Part shown: one piece after another, positions 36,301 through 48,294 of the stretch | Layout of the letters: each line of letters opens with the position of its first letter | Position numbering within the stretch: position 1 is the first letter of the stretch | Source of the DNA: Ophiosphaerella korrae | Lineage: Eukaryota > Ascomycota > Dothideomycetes > Pleosporales > Phaeosphaeriaceae | Assembly (NCBI GenBank): GCA_028456385.1 | Contig: JALNQF010000023.1 | Span: 186,001-250,000 of the forward strand | Direction: 5' to 3' | Length of the DNA: 64,000 nt | Notes under the pieces: model-generated | The model's database searches: none | What the model saw: only the letters and a program-made list of their open reading frames with translations | Told to the model about the DNA's origin: nothing | Translations under genes and position numbers: made by a program

Positions 36301-39300
36301 TCTAGGTATATAAATATAAATATATCTAAGTACTCTCTTAGTACTATATTTATTCTTTCTTAGAAGGCTGCTAGTACGTTTGTTAAGCTAAAGGGTATAA
36401 CTAGGTATTTATATAGTCTATATTGTATTCTAAACGCTGTTTTCTATTTATTACCTTTTTTAATTCTAATCTAGTAGTAGGCGTTCTAGATATCTAGTTT
36501 TATAAAGATTCTTACTTTTTATAGTTTATCTTATATTACGTCTATTTATAGTAAGGGGTATTAGTTCTTATTTATAATTACGTTAGTTTTTCTAAAGTCT
36601 ACGTAAAGTCTTTTATTACTTATTTTTTATTTATTTATAAATATAAGTTTATATACTACTAAGGACTTAGATTCTTATATCTATCTTTTCTTTAGTGCGT
36701 TTTTAATAAACGTTTGTTTAATCTTAGATTTTTCTTCTATTTTTCTATAAACTAGGCTCTATCCTATGTCTTTATCTTCCTTTAGATCTATTTCTAAATC
36801 CTATAGTTAATATTCTAGGAGGTAATCTTTAGGTTCTATAAGCTGTTTTTCCTATTTCTTATATTCTTCTAGGAATTCTCCTTTGTGTGTAACTATGTTA
36901 GCTTTTAATATTTCTTTTTTAGAGTAGCTAATTCTACCTATTCTTTAATTAATTTTTAGGTTAGTTATCTATAACTATAGTATTCCTAGTATTATATCTT
37001 ATTTGTTATTAATTGTTATTATGTCTATAACTATATTCTTAATTGTTATCTCTTCTAGTTCTAGCGTAGAGGGTGTTGTCTTAAACCTTATAGGTTCCTA
37101 GAATAGTTTTCCTTTAATCGTACTTAGTTATTAAGGGTACTTCTTTATAGTATAGGTTATTCTTTAGCTTTCTATAAACTTCTTTAATATAAAGTTCTTT
37201 GTAGCTCTACTATTAATTATTAATTATACTTTCTTTCTTTAATAAGTACCTATCTTTATAATATATAGGCTACTTATACCTTCTAGCTTTTCTTACTTTA
37301 GTATTTTTATAAATTATCTATCTTTTTAGAGCTATAGCCCTATTTTAAGTTTATATTCTTTATATTTTAGATATTTATTATACTTGTATTTATACTATAG
37401 TCTTCCTTAGACGTATTTCTTAGGTAGTTTTAGTCTAGGCCTTATTACTACGTAACCTTCTTCTAGTATTATTTCCTATCCTTAGATATCTTCTACTAGA
37501 ATTACTCTTATATAGTTATAGCCTCTTTTTCTTATAGGCTATACTTTGTTATTTACTTTAGGGTTTCTATATATTATACAATTCTTTTCTAGGTATAATG
37601 TCTATAATACTTTAAAATAGGCTAGATGTTTTAGGTTTATTATTTTGTTATCCCCTTCCTAGTAACTATCTATTCTAGGTCTTGTATTTATTAGGACGTA
37701 GTATACTATTAGTACTTGTAGTATATAGGCTTTGTTAATCTATTACGTTTTTCTTATAAAGAACTACTATTCTCTTTATATAGGTATTCTTCCTACTATA
37801 ACTATATATTACTTTATCTATTCTTAAAATAGTATAAACTTTATTTTTTTAGGATTGCGTTCTTTTTAGTCTTCGTACGCTTCCTCTATACTTATAACTA
37901 GTAAGTATTTCTAAATAAATTTCTATTCTTTGTTTTATTCTTCTATATCTATTATTATATAGCTATTATAGCTATATATGTCTAGCTAGGCGTATTCTAT
38001 ACCTCTTATACTTTTCTATCTTTTACTTTCTTGTAGTCCTTTAGAGGAAGCTATAGTAGTCTCTTTATCTAGTACTAGTCCTTTAGCCTAGATTAATAGA
38101 GTCTAAGGCTTTTCTCTTTCTAAGTCTTCTATTAGTAGGTCTATTATATGCGCTATTTCTTCTAGCTATACTTTTATCTTTTCTTTTATTACTACTACTC
38201 TATACTTTTATAAGAACTATCCTACTCTTTATTTACTAAAAAGATATATATAGTAGTTATCTTTATAATAAAAGGTCTAATAGAGTATTATATATTATAT
38301 TTTTTTACTCCTAGCTACTTTTTTTTAAGGTTTAGCTTATACTTATAGTATTTCTTTCTTTTTCTCTATTATCTTTAACTAAGTTTCTTTATCTTTTTTA
38401 TAGTCCTTACTTTTATAGTCTTTTATATAGTGTCCTAGTTTCTTATATTTATAATATACTATATCTTTTTTCTTCTTTAATTAGTAGTCTTTTACGTAGT
38501 AGCCTTTCTTACTATAGTTAAAATACGTAAAGTCTTTATTTTTCTTTCTCTTTCTATCCTTGTTTACGTTAAGGATTATAGGGTCTCTAGTGTCCTAGTT
38601 TCTAGTTTAGCTACTATACTTGTTCTTTTTCTATTCTTAAAGGTCGTTGTTAATTTAGATTACCTATTATTTTAGGGCTTCTAGTGTCCTAGGTTTCTCT
38701 ATATATATTATTTTATATCGAATTTTTACGTTTAGTCTTTGTTTAAATTGTAATATAAGGGCTAATTTATTCTATTCTATATTTTAGCTTAGTTATTTAA
38801 ATTATAATATATATTCTAAGATACTCTTGTTTTATATAAGCCTTTTAAGTTTCTCTTTAGCTTGTTAAGTAATATCTATATCCCTAAATACTACTCTTAT
38901 TTATTTAGTAAAGTATTTATAGCTTCTAAAAATAGCTCTAGTTTTATCCTTTTAGGTTATTAGAGAGTACGTTGTATAGTCTATCTAGTAGGGCTTATAC
39001 TATCTTATTACGTCTTCTTTAAGGTATAGTCTAATATATATTACCTTCTTTTCTTCTATGTCGAAGTATAGTACTTGTATATCTATCTAGAGTTATACTA
39101 ACACTATAAAAGGTCTTAATTTTTCTCTTATTCTATTAAACTTTTTAAGAACAGGTATCTTAGGTAGTTTCTTTGTTGTACTTATTTCTAGTTATTAGGT
39201 AATTAGCTCTATCTAGTTCTAGCCTTTAATAATAGCTTTAATTTATACTTTATTCTATTTTAAGTAGTTTTATAGTTTCTTATTTTACGTTTCTAGTACT

Positions 39301-39489
39301 TTAATTACTATCTTTATATCTTCTTTATTATTAATTAGTTTATTTATATAGTCCTTAATTATTTCTTATATAGTACTATCTAACTTATAACTACTTCTAG
39401 GGGCTTTACTTGTTAAACTTTCTACTATTATATTAGCTAGACTATGCGCTACTTACACTTTACTTCTTATAATAACTAAATTAGTAAGG

Positions 39490-39919
39490 TGTTATAGGCT
39501 TACTAGGGTTAACTTCTTAATAGCCTAGATAGGTATTAGTAGATTATAAGGTAATAACAAAAGCTTGTATAGTAATCTACAATAGGCTATAAATAATAGA
39601 AGATGTTTTGTAACTATCTTTATATTGTTGCTCGTAGTTAATAATTAAATTACTAATACTATCCTAATAATGCGCATTACTACTAACTATATACTTGTCC
39701 TAATCTATTAATCTATTACTACTAAGAATAATAGATTATAGATTACCTTAATCTATAATCTATTAACGCTAAGAGTCTATAGATTATAGATTACTCTAGG
39801 TGTCCTAATTATATGTAGTTTCCTAATTAAGTTCGTATTCTTTGTATTTATAAGAACTTAATCCTTTAGTCGTAGGGCTAATTAGTTCTATCTATATTTC
39901 TCTTGTTACTATTGTAACA
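39490..39919 (-). repeat. LTR, 5' LTR in element orientation
   Basis: 430 bp direct copy of 32895-33324. By hand count there are 22 differences, all C/T or G/A transitions. Confidence 0.95.
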
Positions 39920-39924
39920 CTTAG
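39920..39924. repeat. CTTAG target site duplication (right)
   Basis: Matches 32890-32894. Removing one copy plus the LTR element restores the transposase reading across the junction. Confidence 0.9.
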
Positions 39925-40612
39925 TATAGAAACGCGTATTCTATATTAATAAGGAAGGCTTCCTCTCTACCTTTAGAGACGTATTTTTAGATATATTTAT
40001 AGAGGAGAACTATAAGAAGGCCTTTAAGGCTTTAGGACTTATTTCTCTAAACGCGTAGTAAGTACTAGATTACTTTAACATGCGTATTTATACCCTACTA
40101 GGACCCTTACTACTAAAGACGCTATAGTAGTCGAAGACTCTAAGTAATACGCTTAAATTTAGGTCTTAGTTAAAGCTTATAAAGGAATCTTTTATATAAT
40201 CTCTTAAAACTATATATACTAGCCTTTCCTAGCTTATTAAAGGTACTAAACTACTACTATACTATAATATACTCTAAGATACCTGCATTAAAGAGCTTAA
40301 AGAGTAAGTAGATAGGCTTACCTAGTAGAAATTACGTAAAAGAAAGTAAATTTAGCATAGTAGTATAATAGAGTATAGAATAGGAGTAATATAGGTAGCT
40401 GTAGAGGGGTTAAGGGGTGCGCAGAGAGAGAAAAAGGCTTGTAGTAGGGGTGATTAGGAACGGGCTTAGCTAGGTCAACGGCGCTGTAGGAACTGTAGGA
40501 AGATAGGGCATAACGCACGAACGTGCTAGGAAGGTAAAGAAGAGACTTCTAAATCAGATAGTAGTGTTATAGTAGTAGGGAGTACTAAGTAAAGTTTGTT
40601 GTTGACCCCCAA

Positions 40613-40684
40613 AGAGGTGGTGTTCGCAGTGCCAAGGAAAGTTGTCGGTTCCGGTGATTTGTCGGTTTCGGTGATAGAATACGT
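40613..40684 (-). repeat. Right TIR of the Fot1/pogo element
   Basis: Inverted copy of 31806-31877. A TA follows at 40685-40686. Confidence 0.85.
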
Positions 40685-40686
40685 TA

Positions 40687-42354
40687 AATATAACGTTATA
40701 CCTATTATGTATAAACTGCGCAATCTGTTTTGTTTCACCAAATTTGTTGAAAGCTGCAATGTGCACCAACCTTTATGGCGGATTTGCCTCCTACACCGTG
40801 TTACATGGTTGATGATGATTCGCTGACGTCATAGTCGGGATTTCATAGCAGTAGCGACACAAAACACCAAGTAGCGTAGGGTACAGGTAGGAAAATATAT
40901 AAGCGTCCAAACACACCTTACTGGGAGCAGCTCGCAAACGTTAACGCTGCCATATCTTCAAATAGGCGGACAGTTGATCCCCTAAGCTGCATGTTGCAAT
41001 GCTCATGCTCTAGAGATTCCTATTTCCTCACCATAGCCTCGCCCCTTGGTGGGTTCTTGGGAGTGGAAGGCGGGTTGTGGAGATTGGAGATTGGGGGGGA
41101 GGGGGGGGGGGAAGTCCTGTAAGATTTTTTGAGAGAGCGGATGGCCGAGGTGTAAGGAGGGGGTGTGTGGGCTGGTTGGCAAGATACGCATGGGTAGGAT
41201 TTTGGGTGGGTTTTGGATAAATGGTGCGGTATGAGGCGTCAGCTCGATTTTCGAGACGTCGTATTTAAATTTGCAGATACTGGAGTGGGCTCCGACCTAA
41301 AAAAAAAAAAAAAAAAAGGCCACTGCTAGGAACTCAGCTTAGCATTCTGTTCCTATAACTAGTCTTCCGTTTCCGGAAGCTAGTATTTCCAACGACTATC
41401 TTAGAGCTGGCATGTGTCGTAGTCCTTCTCTAGTTCTTTACATATGGAGGATAACCATCTATGAAATTACAGGCTTGCACCGATGGCTATCTTGCCTGGC
41501 TCGACTTAGCGTGGGTTGCAGCTGTCCTCGACCGATAAGCAAACAAATTGTGACAGCTGAACCACTGCGCTAGGCAACGAGCGCTGATTGATGGGCCCAA
41601 GCCAGCGATGAAACTGAACGAATTTTCCATTCGTGTCAATAGCTTCAGTTCAGCAAGGCTGGGAAGATATTGTGAGCTGTTAGGCTTCGTGTGGGGCGTA
41701 TTTTATGCAGGATGGTCACGGGCCAAAGTGGTGCCGGTGATTTAGGCAAGTCAATGTCCGTAAGGTCAGGCATCTTACTTTGTGGAAATCCCACGCCGGG
41801 ACATGCGCAGTTTATATATGAAGTAGGAATGAGGACTGATACAATAAAGCTAGTGCCGATTCTAGTTGGCCTAGTCACATGATACGCAACTGCCCCTCGA
41901 ATCCAATGATACTCTCTTGGCCAGGGAGTTGCTTTTATTACCAGGGACCACCGTCCAAGTCAAGGATAAGCCTCATGCCAGGACTAGCAGGTTTCCACAA
42001 CAAGCGGCATAATCGTCCATCTTTCCCAGCGCTCAAGACTCCGGCCACAGCTCATACGTGGATCCGACCAAAACTGTAGAGTAGGATTCTGCAAAGCATA
42101 AATCTCAGGAAGTGTATGGTTTGGGGAATTCCGCCAGACAGGCCATAAGGATTCAGGGGTTTCAATTTATTTGCACGCTGGGCCGAGGGTAACCCAAGAG
42201 CGATAAATGAACACTGCCGACATGGTCGAAGAATCATGCCAATAACGTGAATTCCATCAAATGGCGCCTGAACAGACGCTTGCGGTGGTTGGTGTCTATG
42301 AAGACCTAGTATAATTGAACAAACGTCTCTTATCCACTCTACACCGAGGCATTT
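40687..42354. other. Unassigned; possible unidentified coding relic on the minus strand
   Basis: Contains a G-run at about 41094-41112 and an A-run of 18 at 41300-41317. From about 42150 down to 41700 one minus-strand frame reads protein-like for long stretches (for example LPEIYALQNPTLQFW) with two stops. I do not recognise a family. Confidence 0.3.
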
Positions 42355-42990
42355 CTACACTTCATCCCTCACCCTTTTCTCCTTTCCACTCAAGTCTGGT
42401 ATATTCGCAATCTTCACCACGAGACTTGTAAAACCCGTGAAATGCTCAATACGCTTACCTCTACTGGTGTCAAGGTCGTATACCTCCCATGTAAAGCCTG
42501 CCTCTTTCCATAACTGAAAAGCAGTGCGGACCAAGTTCGCCCTGAGCTCTTTGAGATAGTTCCTTGCAATATTGTGATCGGTGAGATACAGGGAGTCCGC
42601 ATTCAATGCCGTCTCGGTGGAGTAGAGCATGTTGACGTAAGGCGATAGCACAAGGAATAGGGTTGGAGGGTTTGGTATAAGGAAGAAACTGTGTTTAGAA
42701 TTCGACGGGGACTTTTGAAGCGCGCCTCGGCACCAAGTATTTGCTCTCGCGCAATCCAGCCGTTATTGTCTATAAGAGCGAACCAAGATTTGATGATATC
42801 AAGGCTGTTTTGCAACACCGTCAATACACCCATCTCGCACGAAGCGACAAAACCTGGAAAACAACAAACACAAAACAGGGAGGGGGGGGGGCGGGGTGCG
42901 AATGGGGGAAGGGGAAAATGTAATAAAAAGAGGGCTGCTGACGTTAGATCTACATCCCAGTCTAGCAGCAGCATCCTTGCCTAGAAAGCC
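42355..42990 (-). pseudogene. GH63 (processing alpha-glucosidase I) fragment
   Basis: The minus strand reads LLDWDVDLTSA, a probable intron, then NSLDIIKSWFALIDNNGWIAREQILGAEAR, the GH63 catalytic-domain segment. A one-base shift and a TAA at 42695-42697 follow where the family has VPxEFQTQ. A further shift leads to the C-terminal segment ARNYLKELRANLVRTAFQLWKEAGFTWEVYD and FTGFTSLVVKI. GH63 enzymes trim the outer glucose of N-glycans in the ER and are normally single-copy housekeeping genes, so this is probably a decayed extra copy. Sequence up to 43207 (YLEKHGRKNLPLPHLLYTIEDEPG) may be more of the same gene, but that is not certain. The N-terminal two thirds are missing. Confidence 0.75.
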
Positions 42991-43866
42991 CTTTCCACAG
43001 CTTTTTGCGCCAAGTGCGAATTCCCTGATCCAGGCTCATCTTCAATCGTGTATAGTAAATGCGGCAGCGGTAAATTCTTTCTGCCATGCTTCTCGAGGTA
43101 TTTGTCGACTTGCAACGGTTGTGGATAGTCCACTGATATTTCATCCAAGAAATCTCGCGCCACCGACACGATCGACAGTCATTCACGCAGGGCTTCGAGG
43201 ATCGCATCGCTAGATTGGGATAGGGATATAAGCCAGCCCGGCGACAGCGGAGATATCGCGGCTAATGAGGTGGGGATGGATTCTGACTATACAATCGGTT
43301 GTATATCGTAGGAAAAGATGTAAAGGCATCACTCGGCCCGATCCTCATCGATGTGCCTCATGGCCAGGGGCTGTTCGTCGTAGCCGGGCAGCAGCTGATC
43401 GGAGGTATCTCGAACAAGGTGCGGAGACGGCTTGCCGCGACGGACGCTTTCGCGCCCAAGGCTTCGAGACGCGGTGAGAGGCAGGACGTTGCTGCGGCTT
43501 GTGTCTGCTGGCCGCTGGTGGCCGTCGAGCTCGGTGTGGGCGGTGCAGGTGCTGGGTCGCCGTAACCAGAAGCTTCATCAGCCTCGAGTTTGTGCTTGCT
43601 CCCACGCCGTGTTGCGACGCGTGCGGGCTCTGGTTCTGGCGACTAGGGCAGAGTCGGCGAGGGAGTGCGGTACGTGTCTTGAAATAGCAGGTGGGCCTCG
43701 AAGTGCGGCATCAGCTGGCTCTTGGGTTTCGGCGGCCCATGCAGCCGCTGGTCCAGCTGCGCGAGGAGGTCCATGGCGGTGATGGCCGAGTTGAAGGTGG
43801 CGTCTGAGCCGCTGACTGCAGCATAATTGTGGTCCAGGATCCGCATCTTGCAAGCGCGCATATCGC
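42991..43866. other. Unassigned, overlapping GC-rich frames
   Basis: Several overlapping frames on both strands between 43265 and 44180 reflect GC-rich composition. Minus frames in 43643-44180 also read protein-like, so a second, unrecognised minus-strand relic cannot be excluded. Confidence 0.3.
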
Positions 43867-45312
43867 TTGCATGGCGGAGACAAGAAATCACAAGTGTCTT
43901 GCAAAACTCTGAGCACCTCGTCAACGACAGCGCGAGACAGTGACAGAGCCGAGTGGTTAGCGGCAAGCAGCATAGACAGCCCCCTCCAAAATACACGAGG
44001 CAGTGCCACAGAGCCGGACACGCCGCCATCGGACCCTTCATCCCCGGCGTATACGTTTGCAAGATTGATTCCTACTAATAGAAGTGCCCGCTCTGCGATT
44101 GAACGTACGCGTGCTGCAGGCTCTCCCACAGTTTGCCAGCCTGGGTTGGCGTATTGGCAGAGGGCGTGGCCATGACCCAAATGTGAACGTCGACCTCCTA
44201 TTATGTGCTACTCCTAGAGAAGACCATGTCGCTAGCGTCCACGCCAGATTGAGCTGGGTTCGCGGGGCAGCAGGCTTCTTTCTCATTGCCGACAATAAAA
44301 GAGGCAAGTTGTGCACCATCACTGGCGACGACATTGCCAACGACCGACGTTCAATCCCATTCAAGAACACCATCACACTTGGAGAGTGTGCCTTTACATT
44401 GCGCTATGTTGCCCGCGACGCCCCAGACGAGGCGCGATTCCAGCTTGAGCTCAAAGCATTCTACTCGACCTTCCTTCAAGATGACAACGCCTTTATCCTC
44501 CCAACGCCGCGTGAGGTTGACTCACGCCTCGGCGACTGGGTAGTCCAGCATCCCATCTCCAAAGGTACCTACGTCACTGTATACATGGTGACGCACGTGT
44601 CGAACGGAAAGACAGCCGCCGCGAAGCAGCTCGTCAAGACCAAATATAATGCGGAGAGGGTCGACCACGAGATTGTCATGGCCCAGAACATGTCCAAATT
44701 TCAAAATCAAAATGTGGCCAGTCCATTCGAGATCCGCCATAACCAAGGCCGGACTCAGTTAGAAACTCTAAGTTCTCTACCTTATCAAGCCGTTTGTTGC
44801 TAACTCTCTAGACTAGAATCAAGGCCCTTCTCAGCGATGATTGGGACCACGGTCTCTGCCACTGCGACATCAAACCCGGCAACATCTTGATTTCAAGCTA
44901 CGACCCCCCAGAAGCACTACTCTACGACTTTGGCTGCGTTTCTGATAAATCTGAAATCATGTACGACAATCCCGGAACTGTGTCTTACCTCGCATCCAAG
45001 CAAAAGTCTGGGCTCTTGTATGGGCCGACGGTTGACTATTGGGCCTGTGGACTTGTTGGGTACGAGCTTCTTACTCAAAAGACTACTCGTGGCCGTGTTG
45101 AGGCTGGCCCAGTACTTGACAGATACCATCAGGTGTTAGATTCGCTGAACTCGGACATGGCGCAATGCTGCAAGATGATGCTAGATCTAGACCCGACCCA
45201 GCGCATGCCTGCTGAGGACGCCATTATACGGCTAGAGCTAACATTTCCGCAGGATAGAGATAAAGGTAGAGATCTAGATCATCAGGCTATTACCAAGAAG
45301 AGGAAATTGTGA
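43867..45312 (+). pseudogene. FHA domain-protein kinase, probably degenerate
   Basis: A Pro/Ser-rich start leads to YTFARLIPTNRSARSAIE, then a frame change near 44080-44140. Next comes an FHA-type segment: LGWRIGRGRGHDPNVNVDLLLC followed by VHARLSW. The kinase N-lobe follows (ISKGTYVTVYMVTHVSNGKTAAAKQLV). The hinge is very short, with a probable junction at the CTCTCTAG near 44814. The C-lobe reads GLCHCDIKPGNIL, LLYDFGCVS, NPGTVSYLASKQK and DYWACGLVGYELL, then a basic tail ending KKRKL. Departures from an active kinase are Cys for Arg in HRD, ASK for APE, and an apparent loss of about 50 hinge residues. Relatives resemble Rad53/Chk2-like FHA kinases that are expanded in some fungi. No start Met is visible. 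Confidence 0.65.
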
Positions 45313-45864
45313 TAAGGTATATTGTTATCAAAACGTCCTATTTAGGCTAGTGTATAAAGTCTAAGTACGTAAACTAACTAAAGCTCCATGGCCTTGTAAT
45401 TGAGCTTGGCTATCTCTCTGGTAGTCCGTTAACCAGCTCACCTCTGGTAGATTCGTTACCTTACAAGGCTATGGCCGGAGCGGGTCGGCCGCCCTCCCTC
45501 CTAGTAGGGGTGAGCTTAAAGTGTTTCATGCTTTAATCGTCTGATATAAATACGGTTAATTATGCTGCTGCTGAACCCGTCCCGTGCGAATGCCGGACGC
45601 GAAATTAAAAAGAGGAAAAAAACACCAATCAACGCCAGCCTCAAGGCGCGGCTCCCCTCATTCGCTGTATTTTCCTTCTCCTTCGCCATATGCCCCCGTT
45701 CTCAGCCTTTCACATCGTCAGCCTGGTATCCAATTTTTGAGAGAATTAATAAGATATACAAGATCCGTTGCTTTTGACGTGGGCGATACAACGGAGAACT
45801 TCATACCAAACCGAAGTGTTACGCTTGCAATGAGGATCGTTGTCTTTTCCTTTTTCCAACTCCC
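45313..45864. other. Intergenic with dispersed-repeat word
   Basis: Bases 45472-45508 share a 36 bp GC-rich word with 27718-27755. No gene is recognised. Confidence 0.35.
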
Positions 45865-48294
45865 TTGACGGAGCCTGGAACGATTTCACCAATAACTTCG
45901 CATCCGACATTACCGCTTATAACCCTCTTCGGCGAGCAGCTCACTAAGCAGTTTCTCAGCAAATCGACCGGATCCCTTGACAACATCATCTTTGGCATGG
46001 CTCCGCTCGGCATTCTAACAGCGGTCGTCTCAGTGATTCGCGTCCATGGCTGGCTAGGACTAAAAGCCTTCGTCCGAAGGGCCAGGAGCCACATGGTGTG
46101 GCCGAAGCCGAACTGTGTTCCTCCACCAGCCGCGATGTCTGCGAGCCCTAGTCGAAAGGAGGGATCTGCCGCGTCTTTGGCCGGCCTAGGGCCCTTGAAT
46201 TCTTCTACAAACCTGGGAAGGGTGATTTTTACCCCACATTTTCGACCTCCACAACGGGGAAGGAGATTAAAGAGCCTGGGGCCTGCAACCTATACCGACC
46301 AGTTTGTTTTCTAGTTGGGAATGGGTGTTGCCGGGTGGGAGCGGTCACAGAAAAGTCATGATGAAAAGGCGGGCTGTGACGACAAAGACTCCGAATGGGG
46401 TGAGGAGTCAATAGCCAACTCAACAGATAACGGAGATCCCGACTCTAAAGTTGAAAGTGGAGACGAAGAGATGAATTTTGCTCCGTATTCAAACCTATCC
46501 CTCAATATCGGTATCCGTGCAACTCCCCAGTGGGTTTTAATTCATCGTCGCTATATTTGGATCTCTTGTCCAACTCAGCTTCTTCGGGTACGCGACACTT
46601 ATCACCTTCTATAGACTAGAACTTTACAGCGACGGGAAGACGCCGGAGGTATGGCATGATTCTATGCACCTTCCTGATCGAGCGCAAGTCTCGCGAGAGA
46701 CGCTCCACCGGTGACGGCCATGTCGCCGCCAAAGACACACAAGTAAGTTATATGAAGATGTAGAGTGGATCTTGGGTCATTAGGTTGAGACATCAGGCAT
46801 AATTCGGCTCACCGGCACGTTCAAAAAGGCTGACGTGTAGTTCAAGGTCGACACTGCTATGTACTGGCTGCAACCGGGCAACCAGCACGTCGGGGACCAG
46901 CAGTTTAACGCCGAAGCCTTACTATCCAACAACCAAGGAGCTCGTAATCTTTGGGAGATACCGGGACCTGGCCAAGTCCTCACAAGAACGCCAGCAACCC
47001 AGGGTGAAAGGAAGAGGTTTGCGAGATCACCTGAAGTCACGGCTTAACCAGAGCTCGGATGACCCGACGAAAGACTTGAAGATAGCAATGAGGGTGGAAC
47101 TCTCAACTCTGGACAGAAACAAAGTAGGAAATCTCTTAGTTTTATCCATCCGAAATTCCTGCCCGGAGAGACGATCTTGGATCTCGGTGAGATCCATATT
47201 AACTCACCGCGCGACAACCAAACGTGCGATACGGCCCTATCTCTGGCCATTAGAGAGCGGAGGGCCAACATCGTCCGCCTTCTCCTCAACCATGGGGTGC
47301 TGGTCAACGCGCCGGCGCTCACCGGCTACGTCATCTTCTGCTGCGTCGCAGATAAAGCTGGCAAGGCGCTCTTGCCCGCAGACACACTGGAGTTCATGAC
47401 CTTGCTGCTGGGAAAAGGGGCCAAGGTAGACGCCCAGTCCGATGGCGGCACAGTCGTGAAGAGCGCGTGCGTGGTGGGCAACCATAGAGCGGTGAGAATC
47501 CTAGTCGAGCGGTGCGCCGATCTGAGGGACCAGATGCTTCTCAACGAGGCTGCTGGGCGGGGGGACACGGCGATACTGCAGATATTGCTGGATGCTGGAT
47601 GCTGGGCTCGACTCAGAGATCAACAAGCCTTCCTCAAATGCTCACCCCGTTCATTTCACCATGGACTCCCAACCTCCGAGGGAGCTTGAACCCCTCTTTC
47701 ACATCACGTCCACGGACGGCGCCGCATTGCACACAGCTATCGAGGCGAGCTAAACCAAGACGGTCGAGACCTTGCTAAAGAGGAGCGACTGCAGCCTTAA
47801 CATGCAGATCGACAGGGACCTGGGTTACGCTATCATCATCGCCTGCTTCCTGGGCTGCGACAGGATAGTAGGCATGCTACTAGCAGCGGAGCCGCCAGTG
47901 GGCGTAAATGTTGTTAGCGAAGTGGGTTCGGCTCTAGCCATTGCTTGCGCCAGTGGCCCGGAAGCTGCTCAACAAGGGGCGAAAGCTAAGGAACCTAGGG
48001 GCAAACTCAGGTCGCCTGGTAGTGGCTTGTCTGCAAGGATGCGACAGCATTGTCGAGGAACTCCTCAGAAAAGAAAGTACAGAACAGGACGACGTGAGAA
48101 TCGGCGGCCTGACCGCGCTGTGCGCGGCCGTCAAGAGCTCGAACCACGAGATTTTACAGATGCTAATAAAGCACGGTGAGGTGGGAGAGCGCTGGGTCGG
48201 GCAGGGGAACCAATTTTCCAGTGTCACCGTTCACGGTAACGTCCACAACTATAATTATGTATCGCCAACGCAATCAACATTGGAGGATTTATAA
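45865..48294 (+). pseudogene. Large ankyrin-repeat membrane protein, pseudogene
   Basis: The N-terminal region reads LITLFGEQLTKQFLSKSTGSLDNIIFGMAPLGILTAVVSVIRV, a conserved opening of a fungal family of long ankyrin proteins. A frame change near 46085-46096 leads to GVAEAELCSSTSRDVCE, a TAG at 46149-46151, and GGICRVFGRPRALEFFY. Further shifts precede an acidic stretch and a hydrophobic segment (SLVQLSFFGYATLITFYRLELY), then YWLQPGNQHVGDQQFNAEA near 46862. Ankyrin units follow from 47210 on (TALSLAIRERRANIVRLLLNHGVLVNA and EFMTLLLGKGAKVDA) and continue, with another shift, to 48294. The order N-terminal block, membrane segment, WLQPG block, ankyrins is that of intact relatives; function unknown. 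Confidence 0.75.

Larger units (their letters stand above)
32895..39919 (-). mobile_element. Ty3/gypsy-like LTR retrotransposon, RIP-mutated, inserted in the Fot1 element
   Basis: 7,025 bp bounded by 430 bp LTRs that start TG and end CA, with CTTAG duplicated outside. Orientation is minus: a purine-rich tract (AGAAGAGGGGATAG on the minus strand) abuts the LTR at 33324. A Gag-type zinc-knuckle remnant (K-LGHYIKDYK) lies near 38400-38460 on the minus strand. A reverse-transcriptase core lies at about 36.3-36.7 kb, with KLDI, FSLTNVLAAF and YLDNI in place of the usual YLDDI. RT lying mid-element after Gag, with room for an integrase further on, suggests Ty3/gypsy. Every frame is saturated with stops, and most CpA/TpG has become TpA. 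No primer-binding site was identified with confidence. Confidence 0.85.
31806..40684 (+). mobile_element. Fot1/pogo-type DNA transposon, RIP-mutated, split by an LTR retrotransposon
   Basis: Near-identical terminal inverted repeats of about 70 bp begin ACGTATTCTATCACCGAAAC and are flanked by TA, consistent with a TA target duplication. Without the 7,025 bp insertion and its 5 bp duplication, the element is about 1,849 bp, normal for this family. The transposase reads from ATG 31886 on the plus strand. It opens with a Gln-rich start and a psq-type helix-turn-helix (FQSQRRAAKAFNVDYYRLSN) and then a DDE-like core with a LDSYKSYLNQDF segment. After the insertion the reading resumes to a C-terminal zinc knuckle (CRNCRKIGHNARTC, 40485-40526). 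Many TAG and TAA codons interrupt it, so it cannot encode a transposase. Confidence 0.85.

Noticed and set aside
40526..40769. Minus-strand ORFs at the right transposon end
   Set aside because: They read through the right TIR of the Fot1 element and share its sequence with the left TIR; not genes.
43578..44180. Minus-strand 200-residue frame overlapping the FHA-kinase start
   Set aside because: The plus strand shows FHA-kinase motifs; the minus frame has no domain and changes frame without a splice pair. An unrecognised gene cannot be fully excluded.
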